From: Acidobacteriota bacterium
GTDB taxonomy: Bacteria > Acidobacteriota > Blastocatellia > Pyrinomonadales > Pyrinomonadaceae
Direction of reading: 5' to 3'
Assembly (NCBI GenBank): GCA_025463135.1
Contig: JAOAPY010000001.1
Location: 46,704-110,703 of the forward strand
DNA length: 64,000 nucleotides
The number at the start of each line of letters is the position of its first letter. Position 1 is the stretch's first letter. Shown piece after piece: positions 28,460-37,815 of this stretch. The position numbers and the translations under genes were made by a program. Below the pieces are notes generated by a model. The model did not search any database, was not told where the DNA came from, and worked only from the letters and a program-made list of their open reading frames with translations.

Positions 28460-28954
28460 TCAGCGCCAGTCGGGAGGATGGGTCGGCGGAACATACGCGG
28501 CTTCGCGAGGTGACGAAGCCGCCTGCCTCTCCCATGACGATTGTGAACCTGCGGTAAGCGGATATGGTGGAATTTCCGGAGATGCAAGTTTCGGCGTCTC
28601 GCGCCAGATATAGAGGTACCAGAATACGGGCTGAGCGAGCATGCCCATAAAGAAGAGCAACAGCATCCACATGATCTTCATATTCTGGTCAAGGCTCTCT
28701 GTCTTGAACACTCTGATGATATAGAACACCGTCAGTGCCAGGGTCCCCAGGATAGTAAGCAGGTGCACCGCGAACAATCCCATGAAACCAAGAGGAAACA
28801 ATATTGATGGCGGTTCCGGTCCCAAAACGGGAGGGCCGCCATTGTGTATCCCGCTGAAAATGAACAGCGAAAAAATCGACGCCACGAAAAGAAACATGTA
28901 GACGATGGGCCAGATAGTTGCGATCCCCAACCAAATCTTCCTGGACTTCTTCAT
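28460..28954 (-). CDS. Four-helix membrane protein, unknown
   Basis: 164 aa with three to four hydrophobic segments (about 10-33, 53-80, 92-115) and a Pro-rich polar tail. The pattern MWMLLLFFMGMLAQPVFWYLYIW is reminiscent of PLDc_N-like small membrane proteins. Unrecognised. Its ATG overlaps the stop of the upstream gene by ATGA (28951-28954), so they are translationally coupled. Confidence 0.75.
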   Translation of the reverse strand: MKKSRKIWLGIATIWPIVYMFLFVASIFSLFIFSGIHNGGPPVLGPEPPSILFPLGFMGLFAVHLLTILGTLALTVFYIIRVFKTESLDQNMKIMWMLLLFFMGMLAQPVFWYLYIWRETPKLASPEIPPYPLTAGSQSSWERQAASSPREAAYVPPTHPPDWR

Positions 28955-29382
28955 TCCTGATTCCCCTCTTCCGACTCAATCCGGGCCTGCACGTCTTCAC
29001 GTGGTTCAACATCGATCTCATCGAACATATCCTGACGACGCAGAGCCTCGGCCACACCTTTGGCTTTGTGCTCTGTCAAGGGATGCTCCGCATCAGTGCT
29101 CGCGATCTCAAACACCCGTTCATCAAGCATGACGACACCCAGCGATCCCAGGGTCACGCCGGGCGTGATTTGGATCTCATCCATGTTGTGGATCTTGAAT
29201 GATCCGGTTTGTTCAACCCAATCTTCCAGGAATGGGTCCCGAAGGGCGTGATCGGCTTCGGACTCCGAGAGGTAAGCTCCTTCGACGATTAGACAATATT
29301 CGCGCACGTTGCCACTCTTAACCGCGTGAGAGATCAAAGTGTACCCTAAACGATGGTCCCGCGGCGCCCCACACTTTACCAT
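28951..29382 (-). CDS. Small soluble protein, unknown
   Basis: 143 aa, acidic, without signal or membrane segment. The middle (EADHALRDPFLEDWVEQTGSF) looks helical and the end is highly charged (EPREDVQARIESEEGNQE). Not recognised. Translational coupling with the next gene and the macro-domain gene suggests a shared role, but nothing else can be inferred. Start ATG at 29382 lacks an obvious Shine-Dalgarno. Confidence 0.6.
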   Translation of the reverse strand: MVKCGAPRDHRLGYTLISHAVKSGNVREYCLIVEGAYLSESEADHALRDPFLEDWVEQTGSFKIHNMDEIQITPGVTLGSLGVVMLDERVFEIASTDAEHPLTEHKAKGVAEALRRQDMFDEIDVEPREDVQARIESEEGNQE

Positions 29383-29448
29383 TCGCTAATTTATCGGCCA
29401 AGTCCCGCGACCGCCACCGCCACTCATTTTAAGCTACCCGTCAAGAGC

Positions 29449-29485
29449 AAACGCCGCCGCAGAGCAAGACTCCGCGCCGGCGTTT
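29449..29485 (-). terminator. Possible terminator hairpin
   Basis: AAACGCCG / CGGCGTTT arms with a GC-rich loop lie downstream of the VWFA-like gene (minus strand). No long T-run, so weak. Confidence 0.35.
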
Positions 29486-29493
29486 ATGTTACC

Positions 29494-29556
29494 ACCACCT
29501 GCGTTAGCCGGTGGGTCGTTGGTCCTGTCAGTACCACCTGCGTTAGCGGGTGGGTC
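29494..29556. repeat. ACCACCTGCGTTAGC(C/G)GGTGGGTC, two direct copies
   Basis: Copies at 29494-29517 and 29533-29556, each a hairpin (CCACC/GGTGG). Lies between the small gene at 29382 and the VWFA-like gene; a relative of its GGGTGGG/CCCACCC core is found in one CRISPR spacer (63020-63041). Confidence 0.7.
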
Positions 29557-29640
29557 AAACGGAATTACGTATGCGGATTTTGGATTGAACTCTACAGAAA
29601 CGACAATCTGAAGTCCGAAATCTCAAAATCCGCAATCGAA

Positions 29641-30411
29641 TCAGAACCCGCGATTCAGCTCCTCACGCAACTGCTTGAAGTACGGATCGAAAGTAACAAA
29701 TCCGCTCAGCCCCTGAAAGAACGCCTTGCCTCCCGTTTCTCGCGCGATACGGTTCAGAGAGCTCTGACCATAACTCGCAGCCAGATGGTTGTGGCTCGTA
29801 AGCCCGACGGACGGAGCATAGAATGCGTAGACCGCAACGTTGCGCGAATTGGCTTCCCGCGTCGCTCGCTCAAGGTCGATAGTCGTGCCCGCACTCGTCG
29901 TATCGAACCCGTGCGAAACGTCCAAACCATCAGAAATAAGCAACACCGCATTGCGACCTTTCCAGCTGCTGTCAAAACGACGAAGGGCCTCAATAACTTC
30001 AACGTAGGGATTGTAGGGCGCAGTCGCCGAACTGGAGAACGGAATCCGCAAGGAGCGCGCGGCGCTGTTGAGATCCGTGGTAAACGGTTGTCGCACTTGC
30101 AGCGCACCCGAACTGATGTAACCAACCAGCACGCGCGAGCCTTGCGGCAAAGTACGTATGAAGTCTGCCGTAACGCGTATTTCGTTGCCCACTGAGGAAA
30201 CAAGATCGTCCTGAATCAGGACCGCGATATTGAGCGGGCCTTCAACCTGGACCGCCTGTTTGGCCGCCCGTTGTCCGCTCACAACCGGCGCGGCAAATGC
30301 CGGCAGCGAAATAAACGCCGTCGACGCTATAACCGCAGACGCAAGCAACAAAACCTTAATTTGGGAAATTCTTTCCCGGTAAGAACCCTGGTTAAACCTC
30401 TGCGAAAACAT
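29641..30411 (-). CDS. Secreted VWFA-like protein
   Basis: 256 aa. Signal segment ASAVIASTAFISLPAFA (about 24-41) precedes a VWFA-type fold: LNIAVLIQDD, VLLISDGLDVS and AVYAFYAPSV give the beta-strands and MIDAS-like DGLDVS. Members of this acidobacterial 'VWFA-related' family are exported; a ligand role is likely. The ATG has GGAGTTG upstream. Alone between repeats. Confidence 0.8.
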   Translation of the reverse strand: MFSQRFNQGSYRERISQIKVLLLASAVIASTAFISLPAFAAPVVSGQRAAKQAVQVEGPLNIAVLIQDDLVSSVGNEIRVTADFIRTLPQGSRVLVGYISSGALQVRQPFTTDLNSAARSLRIPFSSSATAPYNPYVEVIEALRRFDSSWKGRNAVLLISDGLDVSHGFDTTSAGTTIDLERATREANSRNVAVYAFYAPSVGLTSHNHLAASYGQSSLNRIARETGGKAFFQGLSGFVTFDPYFKQLREELNRGF

Positions 30412-30753
30412 AACAACTCCTTCTGTGCAAAAACCTTTTTCACGACTCTTTGAACACGTTTGTCAGATGCCGGAAGCTGGTCCAGGGATGGCCGGAAACC
30501 GTGAACCGCGAACCGGAAACCGTGACAACTCAGACATAGTGAAGAGTAATCATGCGAGGCGCACAACGATTGTCTCGTTACGGTTTCCGGTTCACGGTTC
30601 ACTATTCGTGGCCACAACTTGCCTTTGCCCTTGGCGCTCGGATAAATTACGGTCATCCTGGAAACACATCTGACGAACCTTTGGCAGCCGTTACCGAAGG
30701 TGGATGAGTATCCCGCGCTAAACACACACCATGCCGAAAAGGAATCACTTCTT
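30412..30753. other. Gene-free stretch
   Basis: Contains an inverted repeat, ACCGTGAACCGCGAACCGGAAACCG versus CGGTTTCCGGTTCACGGTTCAC (about 30498-30603). No ORF with coding character. Probably carries the promoters of the EF-G-like gene and the VWFA-like gene. Confidence 0.55.
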
Positions 30754-32859
30754 ATGAAAGCCTATGCTACTGAATCAATCCGCAATCTTGCGGTCATCGG
30801 ACACGGCGACGCAGGGAAGACCCAACTGATAAGTTCACTTCTCTACGTCGCCGGAGCCACACCACGTTGGGGGAAGGTCGAAGAAGGAACCACAGTCACT
30901 GATTACGAAGAAGATTCCATCGCCCGCAAAATCACGCTCAATACCGCACTCGCTCATCTGGATCATCGCGATACTAAAGTCACTTTTATAGATACGCCGG
31001 GCTACGCGGCCTTTGTCGCTCATGCCCGTCCCGCTTTGAGGGTCGCCGACTGCGCGCTGGCAGTTGTGGACGGGGTCAAGGGCGTTGAAGTCCAAACCGA
31101 AAAGGCCTGGGCCTACGCCAATGAGTTCATCCTGCCGCGCATGATGGTTATTACCAAACTCGATAAGGAACACGCAGACTTTGGTAAAGCGCTGGAAAGT
31201 GCGCAGACGAGATTCAGTCGTGCGATCATTCCTTTCACTTTGCCCATCGGCAGAGAAAAAGATTTTCGCGGCGTCGTCGACGTCGTGCACATGAAGGCCT
31301 ATGAGTTGAGCGCCGATGGACAGGCAAAGGAGATCGACATTCCGACCGAAGGCCGCGACCTCGTTGACAAGACGAGAGAGCGGCTTATCGAGCTCGTAGC
31401 CGAATCCGACGACGCTTTGATGGAAAAGTATTTCGAACAAGGGACACTCGATGAGTCGGACATTTTGCCAAACATCAACAAGGCAATCGCCAACAGCAAA
31501 CTCTGTCCGGTATTTGCCGTCTCGAGCCTGACGCAGGTCGGCCTGCGCGCGTTGCTCAATGGCATCGTCGACTATGCTCCGGATCCAGCCCATCACGGAG
31601 CCGAATACGGCAAGCCTGTGGATGCAGGGCCGGACGCGGAAAAGATCGCTCGGAAGTACAGCGACAGCGAGCCCTTCTCAGCCTACTGCTTCCGCACCAT
31701 CGCCGATCCTTTTGCCGGCCGCATTAACGTTTTCAAAGTGATCAGCGGCAAAATTCAAACCGACGCGACCGTGCTGAATTCGACGCGCGGCGCCAGCGAG
31801 CGATTAGGCGCGCTTCACTCGATGGAAGGCAAGCAGCTCGATAAAGTCCCCGAGGCCCACGCCGGTGACATCATTGCCTGCGTCAAACTAAAAGAGACCC
31901 AAACCGGCGATACGCTCTGCGACAAGGCACACCCCATCGTCTACGATCCGGTTGAATATCCCGAAGCCGCTATCGCTTTCGCGATCGAACCAAAGTCACG
32001 CCAGGACGAAGAAAAGATCAGCGTCGCGCTGCATAAGATTCTGGAAGAAGATCCGGCGCTGCACTTTAGTCGCGACGCGCAGACAAAAGAGTTTCTCCTT
32101 TCCGGCTCGGGCCAACTTCACGTCGAAACCGTCGTCGACAAATTGAAGAAGCGCTACGGCGTTGAAGTCATGCTGCATCCACCCAAGGTGCCTTACAAGG
32201 AAACCATCACGGCACGCGCCGAAGTGCAGGGCCGCCACAAGAAACAGACCGGCGGTCGGGGGCAGTTTGGCGATTGCAAATGTGTTTTTGAACCGATGCC
32301 GCGCGGCGGCGGCTTTGTGTTTGAAGACAAGATCTTTGGCGGTTCAGTGCCGCAGCAATTTCGCCCGGCGATAGAAAAAGGCATCGTCGAAGCGGCAGCC
32401 TCAGGCGCCATTGCCGGTTATCCGCTGGTCGATTTCAAAGTCACGCTGATCGATGGTTCGTATCACAACGTCGACTCGGACGAACACTCGTTCCGGGCCG
32501 CGGGCCGCAAAGCGTTTCGCGCGGCGATTGAGAAAGTAAAACCCGTCCTGCTGGAACCAATCATGGACGTCGAGATCACTGCCCCGCTGGAATACAGTGG
32601 CGATATCATGGGCGATCTGAACTCGCGTCGTGGCCGCGTGCAGGGCATGGAAGCGACCGGCAATCAGCAAGTCGTCAAAGCGCAGGCGCCCATGTCAGAG
32701 ATGTTGAACTATCAGTCAACCTTGAATTCCATCACCGCCGCCCGCGGCTCTTTCCACATGCAATTCTCACATTACGATCCGGTCCCCGGCCAGCTTGCGC
32801 CAAAGATCGTCGAACAAGCGCGCGCTGAAGGAAGGATCAGGGGCGAAGAGGAAGAATAG
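30754..32859 (+). CDS. Elongation factor G-like GTPase
   Basis: 701 aa starting at ATG 30754 (AAAAGGAAT upstream). P-loop GHGDAGKTQL, FIDTPGYAAF (G3), ITKLDKEHAD (G4 NKxD-type, here TKLD). Domains II-V are complete, with the C-terminal GDLNSRRGRVQGMEATGNQQ typical of EF-G. The G4 is TKLD rather than NKMD, and GHGDAGKT replaces AHIDAGKT, so it is an EF-G paralogue (EF-G2-like) rather than the main fusA. It works with the ribosome in the cytoplasm. Confidence 0.9.
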   Translation: MKAYATESIRNLAVIGHGDAGKTQLISSLLYVAGATPRWGKVEEGTTVTDYEEDSIARKITLNTALAHLDHRDTKVTFIDTPGYAAFVAHARPALRVADCALAVVDGVKGVEVQTEKAWAYANEFILPRMMVITKLDKEHADFGKALESAQTRFSRAIIPFTLPIGREKDFRGVVDVVHMKAYELSADGQAKEIDIPTEGRDLVDKTRERLIELVAESDDALMEKYFEQGTLDESDILPNINKAIANSKLCPVFAVSSLTQVGLRALLNGIVDYAPDPAHHGAEYGKPVDAGPDAEKIARKYSDSEPFSAYCFRTIADPFAGRINVFKVISGKIQTDATVLNSTRGASERLGALHSMEGKQLDKVPEAHAGDIIACVKLKETQTGDTLCDKAHPIVYDPVEYPEAAIAFAIEPKSRQDEEKISVALHKILEEDPALHFSRDAQTKEFLLSGSGQLHVETVVDKLKKRYGVEVMLHPPKVPYKETITARAEVQGRHKKQTGGRGQFGDCKCVFEPMPRGGGFVFEDKIFGGSVPQQFRPAIEKGIVEAAASGAIAGYPLVDFKVTLIDGSYHNVDSDEHSFRAAGRKAFRAAIEKVKPVLLEPIMDVEITAPLEYSGDIMGDLNSRRGRVQGMEATGNQQVVKAQAPMSEMLNYQSTLNSITAARGSFHMQFSHYDPVPGQLAPKIVEQARAEGRIRGEEEE

Positions 32860-32861
32860 AA

Positions 32862-33266
32862 ATGCGACGACACTTTTTACTTGTCTCCCTGGTTATCCTC
32901 TATCTATCCACCTCAGCTGTGGGTAAGTCTCAGCGCTATCCCTGCCTCACTTCGGGAATAAAGGCGACGGACATTGTGACTGCCAAAATGACAGGGAGTG
33001 GACCTAAGGGCGCAATAGTTGAAAGAGTCACCGTTGCGCAGGAGCTAAGCAGGCTGAAGGCGCGCTGTCAAAGAGGAAAGCTCGTTGACAATGCCGGTAA
33101 GGCGATCCGCTTTTACCGTCTGAGTCTCGCACCGGGTTGCTTCGGGATGCAGCCGCCTGACTATGAGCAGAGGCTCGCCAAACAAGAGAAAGAAATAGCA
33201 TTGTTGGAGAAGCGATACAGAGTGATACAGATGACCTGCAACCCCGCGGGCATTCCCAGGCCGTAA
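32862..33266 (+). CDS. Small secreted protein, unknown
   Basis: 134 aa with a signal peptide (HFLLVSLVILYLSTSAVG), four Cys, and helical C-terminal part (EQRLAKQEKEIALLEKRYR). Starts 2 bases after the EF-G-like stop and is probably co-transcribed. Not recognised. Confidence 0.65.
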   Translation: MRRHFLLVSLVILYLSTSAVGKSQRYPCLTSGIKATDIVTAKMTGSGPKGAIVERVTVAQELSRLKARCQRGKLVDNAGKAIRFYRLSLAPGCFGMQPPDYEQRLAKQEKEIALLEKRYRVIQMTCNPAGIPRP

Positions 33267-33280
33267 TGCGATAAACCTGG

Positions 33281-33382
33281 GACCGCACGCATCCTGCGTG
33301 CTGGATCCTCGGGAAGATAACCATTTCGAGGTCAGTTGCCTCCTTGGGAAAGTCAGCACGCAGGATGCGTGCTGTCCCAGGC
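33281..33382. repeat. GGGACCGCACGCATCCTGCGTGC inverted pair
   Basis: CCTGGGACCGCACGCATCCT-GCGTGC at the left and its near-exact reverse complement at 33355-33382 enclose 50 bases. Copies also at 37782-37812 and, shortened, at 43983-44005. Confidence 0.75.
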
Positions 33383-33435
33383 GCAATGTCGAGCCTGGCA
33401 GTCTTGAACTGAGAAAGTGAAAGGAACTCCTCACC

Positions 33436-35868
33436 ATGTCAAAAAAAGAAACCGGCAGAAGCAAGCCTTCGTCGTCGCAAATAATCAAGCACAGCCTCAC
33501 CAACCGTAACGTAATTCCCATTGTGGCGCTGTTCCTTGCTCTTGGAGCGATGGCTTACGCCAGTCGGCCCACTGCGCTTACCGCGGATCCCCCCAAGAGT
33601 TGGTTCATGTCGGGTAGCCATCCTCAGAATTACGAGACGAGCGTTGACACCACCGTGAAGCACAGCGGCCGGGCCAGTGCTCACATTAAATTCATCGCGG
33701 CCAACGCCGAGGGATTCGGCACCCTGATGCAAATGTTCAAGGCTGACGATTATCGCGGCAAACGCGTGCGTATGTCCGCCTGGCTGAAATCAGAGGACGC
33801 AGATGCGGCGATGCTCTGGCTCCGCCTTGACGGCGCGAAGGGCATGCTGGGATTCGACAACATGGGCAACCGGCCTGTGAAAGGAACAAGCGACTGGAAG
33901 AAATATGAGATCACCCTGGATGTGCCCGCAGCCACCGTCAACATTGGTTTCGGTGCAATGGTCCTGGGTAAAGGGCAAGTCTGGCTGGACGATTTCATGT
34001 TTGAAGTCGTGGGCCAGGATGTGCCGTCGACCAACATGTTGACTGCAGAACAAATGAAAGAGGAGCACGAAGCGGGACAGCCCCAGGAATTTCCGCGCCA
34101 GCCCGCTAATTTGAACTTCGAGGAAGGAGTGCTCACCGCCGAGCAGACGGCCGCTCGACTGGCCCAGGAAACTGCCAATGCGGATGCCACTCGCAGTTGG
34201 CTGAAGGCTAACGCGATTCGCTTGAGCACGGTTGAAGCAGGTCATGGCTTTGCCGACATGGAACCTCTTAAGAAGATTGTCGGTGACGCCCGCATCGTCT
34301 CGCTGGGCGAGGCCACTCACGGCTCGCGCGAGTTCTTCCAGCTCAAGCATCGCATGCTGGAATTTCTGGCCACCGAGAAGGGTTTCACTATCTTCTCAAT
34401 CGAAGCCAACATGCCCGAAGCATATCGCTTGAACGATTACGTTCTGAACGGGAATGGCGACCCGGCCAAGCTCATCGAGGGAATGTATTTCTGGACCTGG
34501 CGGACGGAGGAAGTCCTCGACATGGTCCAGTGGATGCGTGAGTTCAACAAGTCCGGCAAAGGACCGGTCCAGTTCACCGGTTTTGATATGCAGACTCCTG
34601 ATGTCGCCGCGGGAATCGTCAGCGATTTCGTCGCCAAAGTCGACGCCGACTATTCCCTTACAGTGCGCCAGGCGATCGATCAGCTCAAAACCTCGGGCGG
34701 CGGTCCGAGTTTCGGCGTGGCGACCGCGACTTTTCCCATCAAAGACGCCGGCGGCAAGCGCGCGCGCTTCAGCGGCTACATCAAAACAGAAGGCATCAGT
34801 ACGGGATATGCGGGACTCTGGTGGCGCGTTGATGGCGCTTCGGGCCAACTGGCATTCGATAACATGCAGGACCGTGGCGCCACCGGCACCACGGACTGGC
34901 AGCGCTACGAGATTGAACTCCCGGTCGCCGCCGACGCTAAAAACATAAACTTCGGCGCGATCCTTTCCGGGAACGGCACGGCCTGGTTCGACGGGCTTGC
35001 CGTCGAGTTGGACGGGACGCCTTACCTGGATCAAACCGCCTTCGATCTCGACTTTGAATCTTCAGCGCCGCGCGGATTCTATACAGGCGGCGATGGATAC
35101 GCAGTAGAGTTGGACTCGCAGGTATTCCATAAAGGCAAGCAGAGTCTTCGCATGAAGCGCGTACCGACCGAGCCGAAAGCGCCTGATCCAAAGGTTACGG
35201 CGACCTGGAACGAGGTTGTGCGACATCTGAAATCATCGCGCGAGGCATACGGAAAGAAAGGCACTGCGATGCGCGACATCGAATGGGCCATTCAAAACGC
35301 CCGGGTCGTCTTGCAGTGCCTGCAAATGCGCGCGAACGAAGTCTCGCGCGATCAAAGCATGGCCGAGAACATCAAGTGGATTCTGGACAATAACCCCGGG
35401 GCGAAGATCGTGTTATGGGCACACAATGGCCACGTCGCGACTAGCGGCGATTTTGGCTACGATCCCATGGGTGCGTCGCTGCGCAAAATGTTTGGTAATC
35501 AGATGGTGGTTTTCGGTTTCGCCTTTAACCAGGGTTCTTTCCAGGCGAGGGAAATGCCCATGCCCCCTAAAGGAGGATTGCGAGCTTTCACTATCAATCC
35601 GGCTCCTGAAGGCAGTCTCGACGCCATGCTGGCATCCGCGGGACTCCAAATTGCGGTTATCGATTTGCGCGCCTTGCCAAAGGAAGGGGCAGTCGCAAAC
35701 TGGTTTAGCGAACCGCGAGGCACAAGAAGTATCGGCGCCGGTTATGGTGACGAGTTCGCCGCCAACTTCCTTGTCAAACAGAACACGCCGAAAATTTACG
35801 ACGCGCTATTGTTTGTTGAGAAGACCACGGCCGCCAGGGCACTGAAAAATAAAACTGCAGGACCTTAG
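33436..35868 (+). CDS. Erythromycin-esterase-like protein with two beta-sandwich modules
   Basis: 810 aa with an N-terminal transmembrane/signal helix (27-44). Module 1, about 50-195, is a carbohydrate-binding-like beta-sandwich. The esterase domain begins at RIVSLGEATHGSREF (about residue 286) and continues to about 410, is interrupted by a second module of about 175 residues, and resumes at ATWNEVVRHLKSS (about 590) to the end. Module 2 shares FDNM..R...GTTDWQRYEIELPV with module 1. Erythromycin esterases open macrolides; such long acidobacterial forms probably act on another ester. Preceded by the repeat at 33281. Confidence 0.85.
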   Translation: MSKKETGRSKPSSSQIIKHSLTNRNVIPIVALFLALGAMAYASRPTALTADPPKSWFMSGSHPQNYETSVDTTVKHSGRASAHIKFIAANAEGFGTLMQMFKADDYRGKRVRMSAWLKSEDADAAMLWLRLDGAKGMLGFDNMGNRPVKGTSDWKKYEITLDVPAATVNIGFGAMVLGKGQVWLDDFMFEVVGQDVPSTNMLTAEQMKEEHEAGQPQEFPRQPANLNFEEGVLTAEQTAARLAQETANADATRSWLKANAIRLSTVEAGHGFADMEPLKKIVGDARIVSLGEATHGSREFFQLKHRMLEFLATEKGFTIFSIEANMPEAYRLNDYVLNGNGDPAKLIEGMYFWTWRTEEVLDMVQWMREFNKSGKGPVQFTGFDMQTPDVAAGIVSDFVAKVDADYSLTVRQAIDQLKTSGGGPSFGVATATFPIKDAGGKRARFSGYIKTEGISTGYAGLWWRVDGASGQLAFDNMQDRGATGTTDWQRYEIELPVAADAKNINFGAILSGNGTAWFDGLAVELDGTPYLDQTAFDLDFESSAPRGFYTGGDGYAVELDSQVFHKGKQSLRMKRVPTEPKAPDPKVTATWNEVVRHLKSSREAYGKKGTAMRDIEWAIQNARVVLQCLQMRANEVSRDQSMAENIKWILDNNPGAKIVLWAHNGHVATSGDFGYDPMGASLRKMFGNQMVVFGFAFNQGSFQAREMPMPPKGGLRAFTINPAPEGSLDAMLASAGLQIAVIDLRALPKEGAVANWFSEPRGTRSIGAGYGDEFAANFLVKQNTPKIYDALLFVEKTTAARALKNKTAGP

Positions 35869-35875
35869 AGCTCCA

Positions 35876-35946
35876 TGGGAGCCAAATGTTTATAGTCACC
35901 AACGCCCATCCAACCATAAGCTCCGTCAGGAGCGGAACGTTATCGA
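35876..35946. repeat. Hairpin + AATGTTTATAG element, two units
   Basis: GCTCCATGGGAGC then CAAATGTTTATAG, and after a short spacer GCTCCGTCAGGAGC then GGAACGTTAT. Each unit is a 5-base stem with a 3-4 base loop followed by the same 10-base tail. Units of this family recur at 58108-58262, 59364-59390 and 61645. Confidence 0.75.
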
Positions 35947-35975
35947 CAAGACGTGGATAATTCCAGGGCTCCTTT

Positions 35976-36461
35976 TCACTTTGTTCGCCCCGGCTTTTCC
36001 GACATCTTCCTCGCTAGTCTGGCAAGTGCCTGGTTAGCTAATACAGCAGTGTTTTTGTTCTCACTCTTCGCAGCGAGTCTCAATGCCTCGATGGCATCGT
36101 CTGTGCCAATGCGTTCAAGTCCGGTAATCGCATATCCGTCCACAAGCTGCCTGGAGCTAATGAGCCCCTCGAGATAAGGAATAGCCACGGAATCGTTCAC
36201 ATAGCTAAGCGCCAGGGCCGGATCCAGCGCCTCGCTGAATCCGCGCGCGTTGATGACCTGGGTTTCGAGGTCGGCACAGGCTTCATTTAGTTGTCTGGTA
36301 TCTCGAGGCTCAACGACCAACGTAGTTTGGAAAGCAGGCGTTTTGTAAATGTCGTATATGTCGATTCCCCTGGCCGTAATGTGCGGTTTGACAACACTTT
36401 TTTGTATTTTTTCTGCAAGCCGCTGAAAAATGTTCTGTGGTGAGCGAGAATAAACCGGCAA
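35976..36461 (-). pseudogene. HEAT-repeat protein fragment
   Basis: 161 codons. The C-terminal part (DPALALSYVNDSVAIPYLEGLI; YAITGLERIGTDDAIEALRLAA) is HEAT-like. The frame runs on upstream of the ATG (LHAQFSLVLPVYSRS) but is closed by a TGA before any signal peptide, and neighbouring family members would be longer, so the 5' end looks lost. It lies directly after a terminator hairpin. Function unknown. Confidence 0.5.
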
Positions 36462-36498
36462 GACCAGAGAGAATTGCGCGTGCAGGCTGTAAAGAAGT

Positions 36499-36528
36499 CG
36501 GGCCGCTCAAATAGATTCGAGCGGCCCG
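36499..36528 (-). terminator. Terminator hairpin
   Basis: Perfect 10-base stem CGGGCCGCTC / GAGCGGCCCG with a 10-base loop, followed on the minus strand by a T-rich stretch (ACTTCTTTAC). It closes the sigma / anti-sigma / secreted-protein transcript. Confidence 0.6.
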
Positions 36529-36616
36529 AGAAGGTTTCGCTAAGTAGGTTTGGCTCGTACCTACTTGCCAATGATGGGTATGCGGCGCCCTCGGAAGGGA
36601 CGACCCCCCTTGTGAA

Positions 36617-37669
36617 TTACTGCTCGTTGCCTGGCTTGCGCGTGCGCATCCGCTCCACGTGCGGCGCGCCCGTTGGACCTTCCTTGATCGTGTAATCCGC
36701 AGGCACTTCGAAGAGCGACTTGGCCGGCTCGCTGCGATTGATATTTGTCAGCCGGTAAGTGTTTTCCCCAAAGCGCGGATCGCTGTGTTTGGTCATCACA
36801 ACCATCTGCAATTCGGCTGAGTACCAGCGCTCAGACACGATCTCGATGGCCCGCTCGTTGCCGATCTTGCCGGCGGGAATCGTCATGGTCTCGCGGGTGC
36901 CTTCGGCTTCGACGCCCTCGATCGTCTGCTTACCGAGCTGCTCGGTCTTGCCCTTTTGTTCGCTCGTCCCATGCCACTGCATTACGATTCCTTCGCCGCC
37001 CGGCGGCGGCGCCGGTGCATGACGCATAAAGACTTCGGCCTTTGCCTCGCCGCTTTCCACTCTGGTTCCCGGCGGAGGCAGTAGTCCCATCTCTCGCTTC
37101 ATCTCGATGGGATCGGCGCCCTCTGGCGCTCCCGGGACACGTTCTGCATCGCCACCCGGCGTAGCGAACTTAAACTCGAAGCGCATAGGCGACATCTTAT
37201 GAGCGATTTTGGCGCGGGGATCGAGTGCGTAGTTTACTCCCGCGACCGGATCGTTGATCGAGATCGTTAGCGGTGGATCGCCGGCGTTCGCAAACTCACC
37301 CAGCATGCTCAGCGTGTGCTCGCGTCGCGTGCGGCCTTCGCTGTCGCGGTAGATCGCCGACGTCGACTTATTCACGATGCGATTGCCGTCACCAAGGATC
37401 TGCGTTATCTCTGTGACAGCCTGCGCCGAGTAGGGTGCACCCTTAACCAGCTTGCCGTCAAAATTCATTTCCGAGGCGACGAATACAAACGTATTCTCCG
37501 GCGGCGGCGGTGGACCCTGCAGTCCATCAGGCCCCTGGAGCACTCGCTCGCGCTGAAAAATGATGTTGCTCTCGCCCGCGGGTCTCTGCTGGCCAAAGAT
37601 TGAGACTGCGCCAGTCAGCAAAACCACGCTGCCGAATATGCCCGCCCATAGTTTCCATTCTCTTTTCAT
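36617..37669 (-). CDS. Secreted protein downstream of ECF sigma/anti-sigma
   Basis: 350 aa from ATG 37669 (GAGGAAAGGAATG); a longer frame is open upstream but has no signal. Signal helix LWAGIFGSVVLLTGAVSIFG is followed by a Pro-rich segment (QGPPPPPENTFVFVAS) and a beta-rich body containing TYRLTNINRSEP near the end. Not recognised. Position directly after the anti-sigma gene suggests that it belongs to the same regulon or operon. Confidence 0.75.
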   Translation of the reverse strand: MKREWKLWAGIFGSVVLLTGAVSIFGQQRPAGESNIIFQRERVLQGPDGLQGPPPPPENTFVFVASEMNFDGKLVKGAPYSAQAVTEITQILGDGNRIVNKSTSAIYRDSEGRTRREHTLSMLGEFANAGDPPLTISINDPVAGVNYALDPRAKIAHKMSPMRFEFKFATPGGDAERVPGAPEGADPIEMKREMGLLPPPGTRVESGEAKAEVFMRHAPAPPPGGEGIVMQWHGTSEQKGKTEQLGKQTIEGVEAEGTRETMTIPAGKIGNERAIEIVSERWYSAELQMVVMTKHSDPRFGENTYRLTNINRSEPAKSLFEVPADYTIKEGPTGAPHVERMRTRKPGNEQ

Positions 37670-37781
37670 AGTTACATTCCTTTCCTCAAGCGGGCCTGAG
37701 GCCCGGTTATTAATTGAAGTGCCAGTGAGCAAAATCGCTTCACGAAGAGAGTCCTGCTCGAGCACCCATTGCCGGCCAGAT

Positions 37782-37812
37782 CAGCACGCAGGATGCGTGC
37801 GGTCCCAGGCCC
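37782..37812. repeat. CAGCACGCAGGATGCGTGC repeat copy
   Basis: Half of the 33281 element, standing between the anti-sigma gene and the secreted protein gene. Confidence 0.6.
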
Positions 37813-37815
37813 AGA

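Noticed and set aside
29353..30195. 280-codon ORF on the plus strand
   Set aside because: Opposite to the VWFA-like gene; no ribosome site, composition and motifs fit the minus-strand gene.
30835..31596. 253-codon minus-strand ORF
   Set aside because: Shadow of the EF-G-like gene.
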